64,000 nt of DNA from Archangium gephyra (GTDB taxonomy: Bacteria; Myxococcota; Myxococcia; Myxococcales; Myxococcaceae). Within the stretch, counting starts at the first letter, position 1, and each line of letters begins with the position of its first letter. The DNA lies in the NCBI GenBank assembly GCA_003243425.1, contig QFQP01000002.1, positions 186,001 to 250,000 of the forward strand, in the 5' to 3' direction. Below the pieces are notes generated by a model. That model did not search any database. It was not told the DNA's origin and worked only from the letters and a program-made list of their open reading frames with translations. Positions 27,417 to 39,400 of the stretch are shown here, piece after piece. Position numbers and translations under genes: made by a program.

Positions 27417-27449
27417 ACCGCATGTCGCCGAAACCGTGAGCGATCGCCA

Positions 27450-30400
27450 CTACTTGCGGATCTGAACTTCGACGTTGGTGCCTACCGCAACGCGCAGGGC
27501 GTGCAGGTCGTCACCGAGGGCGAACACCATGAGATCACGGATCTTCGAGCGCGGCTGCACGCGGAAGTTGGCGCCCGTCTCGGCCAGCACCATGCGCTTG
27601 ACGGGCTCGATGTCGCCGGCGACGAACGCACCGGCGCGCGTGGCCGTCAGCTCCGCGCCTTCGAGGTAGTTCCGCAGATCGTTGGGCGTCGCGACCTTCA
27701 CGTACTCCTTCGTCACGCGGGCCAGGGCGTCACGCGCCTGCGGCGTCAGGTGCTTCTCGAGCAGCTTGCGCTCGTTGTCGATGGCGCGCAGGTCGGCAGT
27801 GAAGCGGAAGCGATCGACCGACAAGCTGATGGCCGCCTGCATGACGGCCTCCAGACGCTCCGCCGACAGGCGCTGCGTCAACGCGAGCTCCGGCCGCAGC
27901 AACGTCATGGTGCGCGCGAGCAGGTAATAGACCTCGCGCTGACCGGTCTCGCTGAAGAACTTGCCGCCGAAGCGCAGCGCGACGGGATCGGTGTGACAGA
28001 TCTCGACGCCGATCATCGGGTCAGGCGCGGGCTCGGTGGTGCGCTTGGCCATGCGTTCGCGCGTCGTCACCAGGAACGGTGAGAACACCGTCACCTGCTC
28101 CATGCCGAGCAGCCGCGAGACCGTGCGGTAGTGATGAATCTGGTACTCCTGCGCGCTGGCGACGTCGATGAAGTGCTTCTTGGGAACGATGCCGTAGCGG
28201 GTGAAGTCCTCTTTGTAGAGCGTGCCGGCCTGCTCGAAGAGAATCGCGAACAGGTCTGCGAGGGGTCCGCGCACCTTCGGGTGGAAGAGGTGCTCGGTCC
28301 ACAGACGATCGGTCATCTGCCGCTGCGGCACTTCGCGCTTCTTCGCGTACGGCGTGAGCTTGGTGAGGATCTCCTTCTCACCGGTACCCGGCTCACCGAT
28401 GAGCCCCGCCGACACCTGGGCCGCGAGCCACGCAGCGTCATAGTCCTTCCGTTTCGCGGCGAGCTCAGCGAGCGCACCAGCGATGCGGCCGGGGTTGCTG
28501 GTCGACGGCAGCGCGCGACGCCACGCATCGACGGCTTCCTGCTCGTAGCCGGCCTGCGTCTGTGCGAGCCCCGCGTAGAGTTCCTGAATCTCGACGTTCT
28601 CGGGCAGGCCAGAAGCGACGACCTTGTAGACCTGCACGGCCGCGTCGGGTGCCTTGAGCGCGTTGAGGTACAGATCGCCGAGCGCCTTCCAGAAGTTCAT
28701 GCGCACCGCGTGCGTCTCGGGCGTCTTCGGCACGCGCGCGATCATGCGCTTGTAGTTCTCGTCGAGCTGTTGCCACTTTTTGGCGCGGCCGAGCATCGCT
28801 TCGAGCGCCGAGAACGCTTCGACGAAACGCCAGTCGGCATCGAGCGCGTGGTTGAAGCAGCTGGCGGCCTTGTCGAGCTCACCCAGCTCATCACGGTTGA
28901 TCTCACCGAGCGCGAACCACACCCGCTTGGCGCGCTGCGAGTCCTGCACCAGCGCAGGCACCGCGAGCATCTTCTCGAGCATGTCGGCGGCCTTCGCGCC
29001 CTGCTTCGTCTCGCGGTACAGCACGTAGAGCGCGTCCATCACCTCGAGCGCGTCCTGGCGGATGCGGTGCGCCGCCATGTAGCCGTCGATGGCGATGTAC
29101 GGGTCGGACAGCTTGTCCTTCGCGAGGGCGCCGAGCGCGACGCCCGCTTCGAAGCGCGCCTCACCGTCGAGCACCTCGACGAGCTTCTGACGGAACTCGA
29201 CGGCCTTCTCGAAGTGACCACCCTGCTCTGCGATGCCCACCATCGAGCGCAGCGACGGCTCGTGAGACGGGTCGATGGCGAGCGCCTTCTCGAAGTGGTT
29301 CTGCGCGCGGTCGAACTGACGCAGGTTCAGGTGCAGATCGCCGAGCGTCCAGTAGATCTCCGCGACCTCGAGGTCGGTGAGATCGCCTCGATGATGCACG
29401 AGGATCGACTGGTACACGCGCTGCGCCTCTTCGTAGCGGCGGGCCTGCACGAGCAGATTGCCGTAGCCCTCGAGCACCGGCAGGTACGTGGCGTCGAGCT
29501 GGTACGCGCGCTCGTAGGCGATGAGCGCCTTCTCGCGGTGCGCGTTCTTCTCGCTGACGTAGCCCAGGCGGTACTGACGGCGGCACAGCTCGCGGCCGAG
29601 CTCCGGGTCGTCGGGGTTCATCGCGTACTGCTGCGACAGCCGCGCAGTCACGATGTCGAGCATCTTCTCGCAGCGTTCCCAGTTCTCGTTCGACAGGTAG
29701 ATGTCGGACAGCGGCAACGCAGCTTCGAGAAGATCAGGCTGCAGCTTGAGCGCCTCTTCGTACGCGCCCGTCGCCTGATCGCGGTCTTCCTTGCTCTCGT
29801 AGTACTTGCCGACGTTGACCCACGCGCCTGCACGCGCCGGCGGGTCTTCGGTCTGCCGCGCTTCTTCGAGCAGCGCCTTCTCGTAGTTCTCGAAGTCGCG
29901 TTCGAGCTCGTAGATGCCCTTGAGCGCGCGAATGGCCGGCAGGTACGCCGCGTCGATGCGCAGCGCCTCGAGGAAGCAGCGCTTGGCCGAGCCCGCGTCG
30001 ATCAACATGTCTTCGTTGATCTTGCCCATGCGGTACCAGAGCTCGACGGCTTCAGGCGTCTGACCGAGCACCTGCGCTTCACGCTCCAGCATGTCGAGCG
30101 CGTCGGGCCAGTTGCCTGAACGCTCGTACAACATGCCGAGCGCGTGCATCGCGGGGCGGCACCGAGGGTCCAGCTCGAGCGCCTGGTGGTACGCCGTCGC
30201 GGCGCGGTCCACGGCCTTCAGCTGCTGGTGGAAGATGTCGCCCATCTCCACGCACAACTCGGCCTTCTCCGCGGGGTTGGTGAGCAGCTGAACGTGGCGG
30301 TCGACCACGCCGATGAGCTCGTCCCAACGGCCCTGCGACTTGCGAAGCCGCTCGAGCGTCTTGATGGCCTGAATGTTCTGCGGGTCGACCTGGAGCGCGG

Positions 30401-33400
30401 CTTCGATGCACGCATCGGCGTGTTGCAGGTTCTGGTACCGCTCTTCCCAGATCGTTGCCGAGCGGAAGAGGATCTTCACGCGCTCGCGGTAATCGGACGA
30501 GAGCTCGATCTGCCGCTCGTACACGGCGAGCAACTCGGCCGGGCGATCGAGCTTCGAGTACAGCTGCTCGAGCGAACCGAGCGCCTGCGCGTTGGCGGGG
30601 TCGAACTCCAGGGCCTGCCGGTAGCCTTCGACGGCCGCTTCGTCGTCGCCGAGATCACGCTCGTAGACCTGCGCGACCTCCACCTGCAACCGCGCGCGAT
30701 CTTCGGGCGTGGGCGCGATGTCGCGCATGCGCATCAACGTGCTGGCGACGGCGGGGTGATTGTTCTGTCGCTTCTGCAGCGCGACGAGCACCGCGAAGGT
30801 GTCGAGATCCGGCTCGAGCTCGAGCGCGCGAATGAGCGCGTTCTCGGACTCTTCCGGGTTGCCCATCTGCTCGTCGTAGACGCGCGCGATCTCGCGGAGG
30901 ATCTCCTTGCGACGCTCGATGGAACCGGCGGCTTCGAGCTTCTGCTCGAGCGAGACGACGTATTCCTTGTTCTGACCGCGCCGGGCGAACATGCCCGCGA
31001 GGCGCTCGAGCGCGGTCTCGTTCGTAGGATCGAACTCGAGGATCTTTCGCAGCGACGCTTCGGCCGCCACGGCATCGTCGAGCTTGGTGTCCTGCACGCG
31101 CGACAACGTCAGGTACAGGCGCTCGGCGAGCGGGCCACGCGGCACCGTCTCGGCGATCTCCTCGTACACGGCGGCCAGCTCGTCGTAGCTGCCGGTCTCT
31201 TCGGCGAGCCGCTCGACCTGCTCGCGCGCTTCGTCGTTCGAAGGCGAGAGCTGCAGCGCACGGCAGTACTGGAGGAACGCCACCTGACGCGCGCCGAGCT
31301 TCTGCTCCTGCACGCGCGCGAGCTCCTTGAGCGTCGCCACCTTCTCCTCGTCGGTGACGAGGTTCGGGAGGTACCGGTCCATGACCTGCGCGTAGCCGCG
31401 CCAGTCGTTCACCTTGCTGTAGAGCTCGAGCGCCTGCTCGTAGGCCTGCCGGTTCGCGGGCTCGATCTCGAGGACCTTCTCGAGCGCGACACCGGCGAGA
31501 TCCATCTTCGCGGCCGGGCCCCGCCACACCTCGACGACCTGGAACATCGTCGCCGCGGCGGCTTCGCGCTCTTCCATCTGCAAGAGCACCTGCGACTTGG
31601 CTTCGAGCGTGCGCACCGCGTCGGGCCACGCCTTCAACTTGCTGAACACCGCATAGAGCCGATCGAGGTCGGGCACCTGGTGCGGCTCGACCTCGAGCGC
31701 ACGGCGCGCCGCATCGAGCGACTCTTCGCGACGCGCAGACTCCGAGATGATCTCCGCGAGCCGAATGCGGATCTGCTTCACACCACTCGCGTCTTCCTGA
31801 AGCGGAATCAGGCGACGAAGGACGATGACGAGATCTTCCTTTTTCCCGAGCGAATCGAAGATGTCGCGCAGCGCTTCGAGCGCACCACGGTGCCGCGCGT
31901 CACGCTCGAGCGCGGCCTTGAAGAACGGCACGGCTTCTTCAGGGCGGTTGAGCTGCGAGGAGAGCACCTGGCCGAGGCGCTCGTTCAACTTCACCAGCTC
32001 GCGCGGATCGACGGTGAACTGCAGCTTCCACTGCAGCATCTCGCGGAGCTCTTCGGCCTTGCCTCCGCGCTCCAGCAGCCGCGACAACGCGTCGAAGGCC
32101 TGCTCGTTGCGTGGGTTCTTCTCGAGCAGCTCGCGGTACAGCTTCACCGAGTGATCGATGTCGTCGAGGCCTTCGGCGGAGGTCACGGCCATCTTGCCGA
32201 GCAGCCGTTCCTTCTCGGCGCCCTGCACCAGCTCGCGCTGCGCTTCGAGCACCCGGTACAGCTTGTCGCTCGCGCCGGCCTGCTCGTAGAGCACCTCGAG
32301 CGACCGCAGCGACGGGAGGTGCTTCGCGTCGACCGCGAGCACCTTCTCGAAGGCAGCGGCGGCACGGTCCGGGCTGTCGAGGTGCTCCATCGCGAGCTGA
32401 CCGAGGCGGAATGACAACGCCACCTGTTCTTGCGGTTCGGTCGCGATGCCGGTCATCTGTTCGAGCACGTCGGCCTGCTTGTCGGGGAACTCGAGCTCTC
32501 CGTACAGACGATCGAGCGCCGGCAGCACCTTGAGCGTCGATTCCGGGTGCGACGAGCGCGCGCGCTCGTAGAAGACGACCGCCTGTTCCTTCTCGTCGAG
32601 TCGCTGCTCGGAGATCTGCGCGATCACCGTGCAGATCTCGGCGACGTCCTGCAGTTCGGCGATACGTGGCAGCTCGGCCTGCAGCGCACTGACGAGCTCG
32701 TCGAATGACGCAGCGGCAGTGGCCGACGCGTACAGCTTCTTGCGGAGCGCGCCGTCGTTCGGGTCGTCTTTGAACGCACGGTAATAGCCGAGGTACGCGA
32801 GCTCCGGTTCGCCCTGCCCTTCGCGCAGCGCGGCGAGCTCCATGAGCAACGTCTTGCGCTCGATCTGATCGGGCGAGACCGAGACGCGCGCTTCGATCAA
32901 CCGCGCCAGGGCGTTGGCGTCGGACGACTGCCGGTACGCGTTCGACAGGATCTCGAAGGCCTGCTGGTTCTGCGGTTCGCGCTGCACGAGCGCTTCCATG
33001 CGCTGGAGCGAACCTTCGTGACGCGGGTTCTGGGTGAGCAGCTCGCGGTACAGATCGAACGCGCCCTGCTTGTCGAGGAGCTTCGTCTCGCGCACGACGG
33101 CGAGCTTGAAGTTCACGGGCGCCTGCTCTTCAGGCGGCAACAACTTCACGCGGCGAGAGAGCACGTCGGCGAGCTCGGGCCAGCGCGACTGCTGCTCACA
33201 CAACTTCTCCATGCGCGCGAGCGCGTTCACGTCATCGGGCGTCAGCTCGAGCAGCCGGCGGAAGCTGGCGATGGCGGAGTTGGGGTCCTTCAGCTGCTCT
33301 TCCTGCAGCGTGCCGATCTGGAAGAGGAACGCGGCGCGCTTGTGCGTGTCTTCTTCGATGTTGAGCTGCCGCTTGAGCACCTCGAGCAGCTCGTTGACGC

Positions 33401-36400
33401 GGCCCTGGCGCGAGAGCAACTGCCCCAGCCGCTGCATCGCTTCGACGTCGGTGGGCACGACCTCCATCACCCGCTTCCACGACTCGATCGCCGCTTCTTC
33501 CTCGTCGGCCTGCGCCTGAATCCTGGCGAGCTCTCGGAAGATGTTGGCGCGCGCAGCGTCGGTCGAGGCCCGTGGCGCGACCTCGACGAGCAACGCTGCC
33601 ATCTCGTCTTCGGCGTCGGCCTTCTTGTAGTGAACGAGCGTGGCCGACAGGTTCGCCGGGTCGTCCGGCAGTTCCTTCAGCGCACGTGCGGACGCCACGA
33701 ACGCCATCTCGGCGTTGTCGAGCTGCGCGGCGTACACGTCGGACATCTTGCGGAGCAGCGCCGCGCGCTCGGACGCCTGCGGCTCCGCGGCGACGCGGGC
33801 TTCGAGCATCTGCACCAGCTTGAGGTGCTCACCTTCCCCGGCGAACACGGGCTCGAGCGTACTGGCGGCCTCACCCTTCAATGGATTGTCTGAACGGGCC
33901 ATTTCTTCGAGTGCGCCCACAGCGCCGGCGTGAGCCGGCTTGCGACGCAAAACCTCCTGGAACGTCGTGAGGGCCCCACGCGGGTCACTCAGACGGGTGA
34001 GCTTCAATCGACCGAGGCGCACGTTGAGCTCGAGCACCTGTTCTTCTTGCGAGCGGCCTTCGGCCAGCGCGATTTCCCTGGCGAGCAGCGCCGCGAGCTC
34101 CGGCCACTGCTCGGTCTCGGCGAAAATCCGCGCGAGGAACTTCATCGCGTTCGGATCTTCCGGTTTGCGCTCGAGCACCGCCGTGTAGCACTGGGCGGCG
34201 AGCGTCTTGTCCGACAGCGTCTCCTCCGCGAGGTTGGCCAGCTCGAACAGCAGGCCGACCTGTACGGTGACGTTGGTCTCGAGCCCCAACTGCCGACGCA
34301 TCACGATCGACAGTTCGCGGAACTGCGAGGTGCGACGGAAGATGCGCCCCAGCTGCTCGAGGACGAACATGTCCTTGGGGTTGCGAACGAGCACTTCGTT
34401 CCACGCGCGCGCCGCGAGATCGAAGCGCGACAGCCGATCGCCGTAGATGACCGCGAGGCGACGCCAGAGGTCGCCCGCGAGCGGCTCCTGTACGCCTCGC
34501 TCGAGCGCGTCTTCGTAGGCTGCGGTGAGTTCCTCGAAGGCGCCGAGATCGGCAGCGAGCCGTTCGAGTTCTTCGCGCACCTCCGCGTCAGCCGGCAGTT
34601 CACCGAACGCCTTGAGCCGCGCCGTGAGCGCGAGGTTCTTCTGCCCGACCGCTTCGCGGAGGTTGGCGATCTCGAGCAGCAGTGGAATGCGGCGAGACGC
34701 GTCGACGGTCGAAAGACGAACCTCGAGCACCTCGACGAGCCGCTTGAGATCGTTGCCTTCGCGGTACGCACCTTCGAGCAATCGCGCAGCGTCGAGCTTC
34801 ACGCCGTCGACGGCCATCAAGCGCTCCAGCGCCGCGATGACCTGCGGTTCCGTGCGTGAGAGCTGCAACGCCTGGGCGAAATCACGAACTGCCTCGGCGC
34901 TCTGAGCTTCCTTCTCGAGAATGAGGCCGCGCTTGACGAGGTGACCCAGGCGCTCGTTGTTGTCGGCCGCGCCCTCCGCGAGCTGCGCGAGCACGTCGGC
35001 CTGCTCGAGGTGCCGCTTGTTGCGGCCCAGCAACCGCTCGAGGTGAATCAGCGTCTCGCGCCCGCGCCCGATGGCGAAGGCCGTGCGGTACGACTCGATG
35101 GCCTGCTCATCGTCACCGGCCGATTCGAAGGCTTCAGCCGCGCGATTGAGCAGCTCGAACTTCTCCCTGGGGTCTGACGCGAGCGCGGCCTTCTTCGCGT
35201 ACACGTCCGACAGGCTCTTCGCGTTGTTGGCCTTTTCGTAGAGCCGCGAGAGCGAGTCGAGCGCCTGGCGGTCCTGCGGCATGACCTCGAGCAGCGCCTT
35301 CCACACGCGCGTCGCCTCTTCCGGCTCGTTGAGCTGCTCCCGGAGCTCGGCCGCGCGACGGAGCAGCGGCACCTGGAGTTCGTCACCCGCGGGCAGCTCG
35401 TCGACGGTCGACTCGTAGATCTCCGCGAGCTCCTCGAAGGAGCCGGTGAGCCGCGCGAGGCGTTCGAGCTCGGGCTGAATGCCCGCGCGGTCGAGACCAT
35501 CGGTGAACGCCTTGAGCGCGTTCATGAAGGCAGCCTCGGGCTGCGAGAGATCGCGCTCGAGAATCGCGCGCACTTCGCTGGCCAGCCGCGCACGCTCGGT
35601 GGGAGTCGAGGCCTGAACGGAGAGCGCTTCGCGAATCGCGATGCGGCGCTGGTGATCTCCGGTGCGCGCGAGCACGGCGTCGAGAATCTCGGCGGCGAGC
35701 GGCGCATCACCATCGGCGCTGCGGGCCCATTGATCGAGCGCTTCGCGCGTACCCTCGTGCGACGGGTCTTCGCTCAAGATCTGGCGATAGACCTCGAGTG
35801 CACCGCGCGGGTCTTTCAGGCGGTTCTGTCGAAGCGCAGCAAGCCGGAATGCCAGCTCACGGCCCTGCGGGCTCTGCCCTTCCTGATTGCGACGCAGCTC
35901 GAGGGCGAACGCGAGCTCTTGCGGCTTGTCGAGCTCGGCGTAGAGCCGATCGAGCGCGGTCGCGGCCTCGCGCGCGAGCACGTCACGCGCGGCGATGAGT
36001 CGCCAGTTGGCGGCAGCGCGCTCGAGATCGTCGAGCTTCTGTTCCGCCAGCACGGCAGCTTCGCGATCGAGCGCAGAACGCGCAGCCGGGTCGGCTTCGA
36101 GCAGCGCGAGCCACTCGGTGACCGGGACGAGCTCCTTGTACTCCTCGCGGCTGCGGTAGAGCCGCTGTAGCGAGCGCAGCGCCTCGAGGTGCTTGGCGTC
36201 GACGAGCAACACGGCGCGCAGGTGATCGATCGCCGAGTCCTGCTTGTTGAGCTTCTTTTCGTAGACGTCTGCGAGCTCACGGTGCAGCGCGATCGCCACC
36301 GACTCTGCGCCACCTTCGAGGATCTCCTCGATGACTTCCGCGTACGAATCGAGCGCGTCGGCTTCGTCGGCGGCGGCGCGCGCCGACGCACGAATGTCGA

Positions 36401-39400
36401 CGTCATCAGGTGCCAGCCGCATGGCCGTGGCGAGCGAAGCGAACGCCTGCTCGGGCTGACGCAGATGGCCTGAGTGCAGCTCCGCTGCCTTCCGAAGCGC
36501 GGTGATGCGATCGAGCGAGTCACGCGCTGATTCAGCGATGACCGCGAGCGCGGCGACCTGCTTACGCTGGTCCTTCACCGCGTCGTACGCGGGCAGCAAG
36601 GCCCGCGCCGCCGCTTCGCGATGGTCGGCGTCGGTCAGCAGATTCTCGAGCGCCGACAGCGCATCGGCGTCGGTGGGGCGCGCGGCGAGAATGTCTGCGT
36701 ACCGGCTGATGGCCTCGGCTTTGTCACCGAGCGCCGTCTCGAGGAGGCGCGCACGCTGAACCGCCAGCGCGGACGCTTTGTCCTTCTCTCCGCTCGCTTC
36801 GAAGAGCGCGATCATTCGCGACTGAACGTCGGCGAGTTCACGCAGCTGGCCGCCCTTCTCGTACAGCTCGGCCAACCGCGGCAGGTGTTCCGCTTCGGGG
36901 GCACCGGCCTTGAGCGCCTCGGCCAACGCACCGGCCGCTTCACGGGGGCGGTTCAGTTCGCTGTTCACCGTCGTCAACTGCAACCCGAGCGCCACCTTCT
37001 CTTCCGCCGGAGCGAGCGCGAGCCGCTTGCGCAGCACCGCTTCGCCTTCCGCCCAGCGGCGCGCGACGAGATACAGCTCCGACAGACGCAGCAACAGCTC
37101 GAGGTGCTCGGCGTTCTTCTCGAGCCCCTTCTTCAGCGCGGCCGCGGCTTCGTCGATCGCGCCGACGTCTTCCGCGAGCTCAGACGCTTCCATCAACAGC
37201 GAGACGGACAACGTCTGATCTTCGGTCTTGCTGGCCAGCTCGGTGAAGGTGCGCGCGAGCTCCTGCTCGGCCTTCAACGCCCGGCCGAGGCGCACCGCTT
37301 CCGCGCGGAAAGTGGAATCGGAAGGGTCGAGCGCGAGCCCCCGCAGCCGGAGATCGAACGCCGCGCGCTCGTCGATGAGCCGCTTCTCGGTGGTCTCGGC
37401 GAGCAGCGTGAGCAGGTTCTTCTGCTCGTCCTTCTCGTTCACCGACGACAACTGCACGAGCAGCGACGCGACCTGCCGCTGGTAGTCGCCGGCCTTCGCA
37501 TACACCGGAGCGAGCGCGCGCGAGATGTCGCCCTGACGCACCCCCTGCGACGCGAGGCGCTCGAGACCACCGACGACGGCGGCGCTCTGGTTCCCTTCGT
37601 CGAGCAGGTTCAGGTACAGCTTCGCGGCGTCTTCACGACGGTTGAGCCGCTCGGCGTAGAGCTGCGCGAGGCGAGAACGCCACTCCTGACGCTCGGCTGG
37701 AGAGTCAGCGAGGGCGAGAAGACGTTCGGCAACCGTCGCCACTTCGTCCCAGAGGCCGAGATTGGCGGCGGCAGCGCCGAGCTTCTTGAGCGTCGCCACG
37801 CTGTCGGAGTCGAGTTCGAGGATCTTGCGGTACACCGCCGCGGACGACGCGGGGTCGGCGGCCGACGCTTCGAGACGGCGCGCTTCGGCCTCGAGCTTCG
37901 AACGCGGGTCCTGCGGCTCTTCGGCGAGCGCCTTGCGCATCGCGGTGAGCGCAGCGGCTGCCTCGGCATCGTCGGGATGACGTTTCTGAACTTCGAGCCA
38001 CGCCTCCTGCGCTTCGGCCGGGCGCTGCAATTGCTGAAGCAGCTTGCCCAGGGTGCGCCACAACGCGGGCTGCGCATCGGGCGGCGCCACCTGTGCCGCG
38101 CGACGCAACGCCAGCGCCAGTTGCGACTGCATGCCCGACTTCTCGGCCTCCGCCTGCAGCGACGACAGCAACGTCGGCTTCGCGGGGTCGAGCGGCAGCG
38201 CGAGCGACAGCACGTGGAACGCGCGCTTCGAGTCGCCGCCCTCTTCGCAGAGCATCGCGACGAGCTCGCACAACGCGACGCGATCGGCGATCGGCCGCGG
38301 TGCAGAAGCGGCGAGCTCGATCATCGGCCACAGCGCTTCGAGATTCCCGTCCTCGGCGTGGAGATTCGCCAGACGGAACGCGACCTGCGCGTTGTTGGGA
38401 TCGGTCTTGTGCGCGGCTTCGACGTGCTGTCGCGAGGCCGTGGGGTCCTTGAGCAGCTTGAGCGTGAGGTCGGCGAGGTTGAGCCGCAACGCCACCTGCG
38501 ACGCCTTGTCCTTCAAGGTCGCGAGGTTCCGCTCCAGCACCGCCATACCCTCCGCCGGCTTGCCGATGGAGATCAGGGCTTCACTGGCCAGCTCCGCGGC
38601 GTCAGGACGAGACGGGTCGACCTTCGCGGCCTGCTCGAACGCATCGGCCGCGCCGGCCTGATCGTTCAACTTCGACAAGAGCACTTGACCAATTCGCAGG
38701 TGCAGATCGACGCGCGCCTGCTTGTCGCGTGTGTCACCGGCCAGCTTCGAGAACACCGTGAGCGCGACGCGAACGTCGCCGGCCTTGGTAGCGACCTGCT
38801 CGAGCAGATCGAGCGCGTCCGGCATCGCCGGCCACAGCGCGAAGCAGCGATCGATCGCCTCCTTCACCTTGTCGACGGCGGCCGGCTCGTAGAACGCGAA
38901 CAGCCGCGCGACCTGCAGCGACAAGCGCGCCGCGACTCGCCGGTCACGTTCTTCGAGCGACTGGGTCTTGAGCTGTTTGACCTTGTCGCGCCAGACGTAC
39001 TCGAGCTTCCCGAGGTCCTTCTGAATCTGCGTGGCGCGCGGGTGCTTGCCGTCGACCGCCAGTGCACGCACCAGCGCCCTGGTGGCGAGCCCGTGCTCCT
39101 GCGGGTAGTTCACGAGCGCTTCGGCGAAGCTGACGTACTCCTCGACGAGCTCACGATCGCCCAGCGCCGCGCGCTCACGCTCGAGCGAATCGAAGCCCGA
39201 CGCGTGCCGCCCTTCAGCGAGCAGCAGCTTGCGCGCGCGCTGGTACGCCTGACGCTCCTGCGGAGCCGCGCGTGACGCGAGCTGGTAGCAGAGCACCGCG
39301 CGATCACGCCGCGAGAGCTTCGTCTCGTAGAGCTCACCTGCACGCAGGTAGATCGCCGCGGCGGCAGGGCCCGACTGCACGAGCGCGAGGCGTTCCAACA

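Noticed and set aside
28131..32414. Other long antisense open frames within gltI (662 and 756 codons)
   Set aside because: Same artefact: high-GC antisense frames of a giant gene.
36621..39275. 884-codon open frame on the plus strand opposite gltI
   Set aside because: Codon-mirror of the TPR gene; Arg/Leu/Glu-rich, no motif or start signal.
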